Positions 62,347 through 64,000 of a stretch of DNA of 64,000 nucleotides are shown here, piece by piece. The stretch lies in assembly GCF_015529805.1 (NCBI RefSeq), contig NZ_CP064654.1:2480001-2544000 (forward strand), in the 5' to 3' direction. The notes beneath the pieces are model-generated. The model was not told the origin of the DNA. It searched no databases and was given only the letters and a program-made list of their open reading frames with translations. The position numbers and the translations under genes are program-made. Numbering within the stretch: the first letter of the stretch is position 1; every line of letters begins with the position of its first letter. Origin of the DNA: Qipengyuania soli. GTDB lineage: Bacteria > Pseudomonadota > Alphaproteobacteria > Sphingomonadales > Sphingomonadaceae.

Positions 62347-63957
62347 TCAGCGCAGTTTCTTGGGCGTCTCGATGCGGTCGATCTCGCGTAGCGGTTCTTC
62401 TGCCACGACCTCGTTGGGTGTTGGCTGAAGATCGCCGAGTGCAGCTCCCGGTTCGACCTTCTTGAGGGTCGAAAGAGTTTCGCGGAAGCGCAGCAGCTCC
62501 GCGCCGCTCAGCTGTGCGCGGGTGACATACTTGACCGAAGCCGGATCGACCGCGCGGCCATTACGATACATCTCGTAGTGGAGATGCGCACCGGTGGATA
62601 GGCCAGTGGAGCCCACGTAGCCGATTACCTGCCCCCGGCGCACTGACTGGCCGCGATCCACTGCCATGCGACTCATATGGCAGTATCGTGTGTCGATTCC
62701 GCCTTCGTGGCGCAGCTTGACTGCATTGCCGCAGCCGCCAGCGCGACCGGCCGACAGCACGCGACCGTCGGTGACGGCGACGATGGGTGTGCCGTAGCTG
62801 GCCTTGTAGTCGAGGCCCGAGTGCATGCGGGTATAGCCGAGGATCGGGTGGCGTCGCATGCCGAACCGCGAAGAAGTGCGGCCCGGCACGGGGGCCATGA
62901 GTCCGCCACGCTGCTCGCCCACGCCGGAAGCCTCGTAGAACTGGCCGTCCTTGCCCCAGCGCATCAGCTGCACGCGCGACTTGTCGCCGCGATCGATGCC
63001 TGCATAGAGCAGCTGGCCCGCCTGACGCTCGCCAGTCGCTGCGCGACGATGGGCGATGATGAAATCGAAGGTGTCGCCCGCGCGGATATCGCGATCGAGA
63101 TTGATCTGCTGGCTCAGCGTCTTGAGATAGCTCTGCACCGCACTCGCCGGAGCGCCTGCAGCGCGGGCGGAGCGATAGAGGCTGTCACCCACGGTTCCGC
63201 GAATGCGCAACGGGGTTTCGTCGACGCGGATCGGCTTCTTGATCAGCGAGAGATCGCCGCCTTCGTCGAGGCGTGCCACCGAAAGTTCGAGATCGAACCG
63301 GGCGCGGAAGGCGAGTTTCTCGAGCGGGCGCGGCTCGCCCGGCGAGGGGCGGCGGCCAAGGACGATGTCGACCTGCGTGCCGGGCTGGATTTCCGCCAGA
63401 GCGATGGCGCGGCTGACCATGTCGGTGACCGATTGGGTGTCCGAAGAGCCCATCCCGGCGCGACGGAGCATGGTTTCGAATCCGTCGCCGCGGGCCAGTG
63501 TGGCTACCAGCTCGATCCTCGGCCGTTCGGGTGCCTCGGCCAGCGGTGCGACGAGCGAAGTTGCGCCCATGTGGCGCCCGCTGTCGCCACCGAGGGCAAG
63601 CGGCATGATCATCTGGCTGCGGTATTCATCGCGCACGGCATCGTTGAGGTCGACTGCCGGTGCGGCCTCCAGCGGTTCGAAACTCGGCCAGAAGCTGAGC
63701 GCGAAGGCGGAAAGGCCGACCAGCGTGCCAAGGCCCCGGAACCAGCGCTTGCTGCCGATTTCCGCACCGAGATCGGGCGCCATGTCCAGCGTGCCGATAC
63801 GCGACGACAGATTGTCGCGCAGTTCGGCCCATGAAAACCTGGGAATGCCGGGAGCGGCAACGATCTGGTCGTGCGCGAGCGCAACGGCCGGCCCGTTCAA
63901 GCCGCCGAGCGATGCCTGGGCATCTTTCTCGCTATCGTCCCCGTGGGACCAATACAC
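62347..63957 (-). CDS. M23 family peptidase with N-terminal membrane anchor
   Basis: 536 residues from a GTG at 63957; GGAGG lies 7 bases upstream and decides against a TTG six codons earlier. An unstructured N-terminus, a membrane helix (about 75-91), a long extracytoplasmic part with two putative wall-binding or LysM-like stretches, then a LytM domain (about 350-470) with intact ligands in RMHSGLDYKA and AHLHYEMYRNG. Likely DD-endopeptidase acting in the periplasm. The first ~43 bases of upstream DNA are all that is visible at the window edge. Confidence 0.92.
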   Translation of the reverse strand: MYWSHGDDSEKDAQASLGGLNGPAVALAHDQIVAAPGIPRFSWAELRDNLSSRIGTLDMAPDLGAEIGSKRWFRGLGTLVGLSAFALSFWPSFEPLEAAPAVDLNDAVRDEYRSQMIMPLALGGDSGRHMGATSLVAPLAEAPERPRIELVATLARGDGFETMLRRAGMGSSDTQSVTDMVSRAIALAEIQPGTQVDIVLGRRPSPGEPRPLEKLAFRARFDLELSVARLDEGGDLSLIKKPIRVDETPLRIRGTVGDSLYRSARAAGAPASAVQSYLKTLSQQINLDRDIRAGDTFDFIIAHRRAATGERQAGQLLYAGIDRGDKSRVQLMRWGKDGQFYEASGVGEQRGGLMAPVPGRTSSRFGMRRHPILGYTRMHSGLDYKASYGTPIVAVTDGRVLSAGRAGGCGNAVKLRHEGGIDTRYCHMSRMAVDRGQSVRRGQVIGYVGSTGLSTGAHLHYEMYRNGRAVDPASVKYVTRAQLSGAELLRFRETLSTLKKVEPGAALGDLQPTPNEVVAEEPLREIDRIETPKKLR

Positions 63958-64000
63958 GCCTGACCCTCCGTCCAAGGTCCAACCGGCGTGAACGGTAGGA

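Overview
The window is a contiguous, gene-dense, GC-rich piece of an alphaproteobacterial chromosome. The best fit is Sphingomonadales, probably Erythrobacteraceae (Erythrobacter, Qipengyuania or Altererythrobacter relatives). This rests on recalled similarity and gene content, not on a search: SciP and TrcR cell-cycle regulators, a general-stress (EcfG-type) promoter, the RsfS-RlmH-EnvC-CtpA order, a bactofilin next to an M23 peptidase, and short proteins typical of the group. I see no insertion sequence, phage, integrase, CRISPR array, rRNA or clearly foreign block. Every stretch between genes is shorter than 300 bases; the longest is about 289 bases at 41945-42233.

Layout. 1-8676, minus strand: a tightly coupled housekeeping run read from high to low coordinates: a 47-residue protein, gpmA, purE, purK, folA, an M19 dipeptidase, ribF, a glycerophosphodiesterase and ileS (cut by the window edge). 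8789-11135: a tRNA-Thr whose 3' end overlaps an antisense CorC/HlyC transporter gene, then an OmpA-type lipoprotein. 11137-18230: a CysQ-like phosphatase, sucC without sucD, etfBA behind a palindromic operator, an unfamiliar two-gene unit (PLP aminotransferase-like protein plus an HExxH protein), and a TonB-C-type secreted protein. 18260-24207: an RND efflux operon (adaptor, an oversized pump with extra membrane segments, DUF445). 24464-25452: a GlsB stress membrane protein with an EcfG-type promoter, then the cell-cycle regulator SciP coupled to a small unknown protein.

25557-33404: mnmA, a serine hydrolase, a minus-strand PhzF/CDF/pdxH group, a J protein, a YihY-family membrane protein and fabI. 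33414-41944, minus: nadD, rsfS, rlmH, envC, ctpA, dsbB, coq7, a secreted unknown, wecB and wecC. 42234-43794: an M23 peptidase and a bactofilin that share sequence. 43861-50097, minus: acyl-CoA ligase, TrcR, a glycosyltransferase with a metallophosphatase, GST and a quinone oxidoreductase. 50236-59367, plus: DUF1192, clpA, a two-gene ABC exporter, a DNA exonuclease with an ATP-dependent ligase, DUF1275 and DUF1993. 59364-63957, minus: DUF167, gamma-carbonic anhydrase, two paralogous acetyltransferases, hemB and another M23 peptidase.

How it works together: most of the content is core metabolism (purines, folate, FAD, haem, NAD, PLP, fatty acids, electron transfer from acyl-CoA dehydrogenases) and envelope upkeep (three LytM/M23 proteins, bactofilin, CtpA, RND pump, OmpA lipoprotein). 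Many neighbours overlap by one or four bases, so translational coupling is the main organising theme. The observations most worth following are the aminotransferase/HExxH pair, the RND pump with an extra hydrophobic block, the operator before etfBA, the EcfG promoter, the DnaA box at the sciP operon, and a run of three perfect hairpins between rsfS and rlmH.
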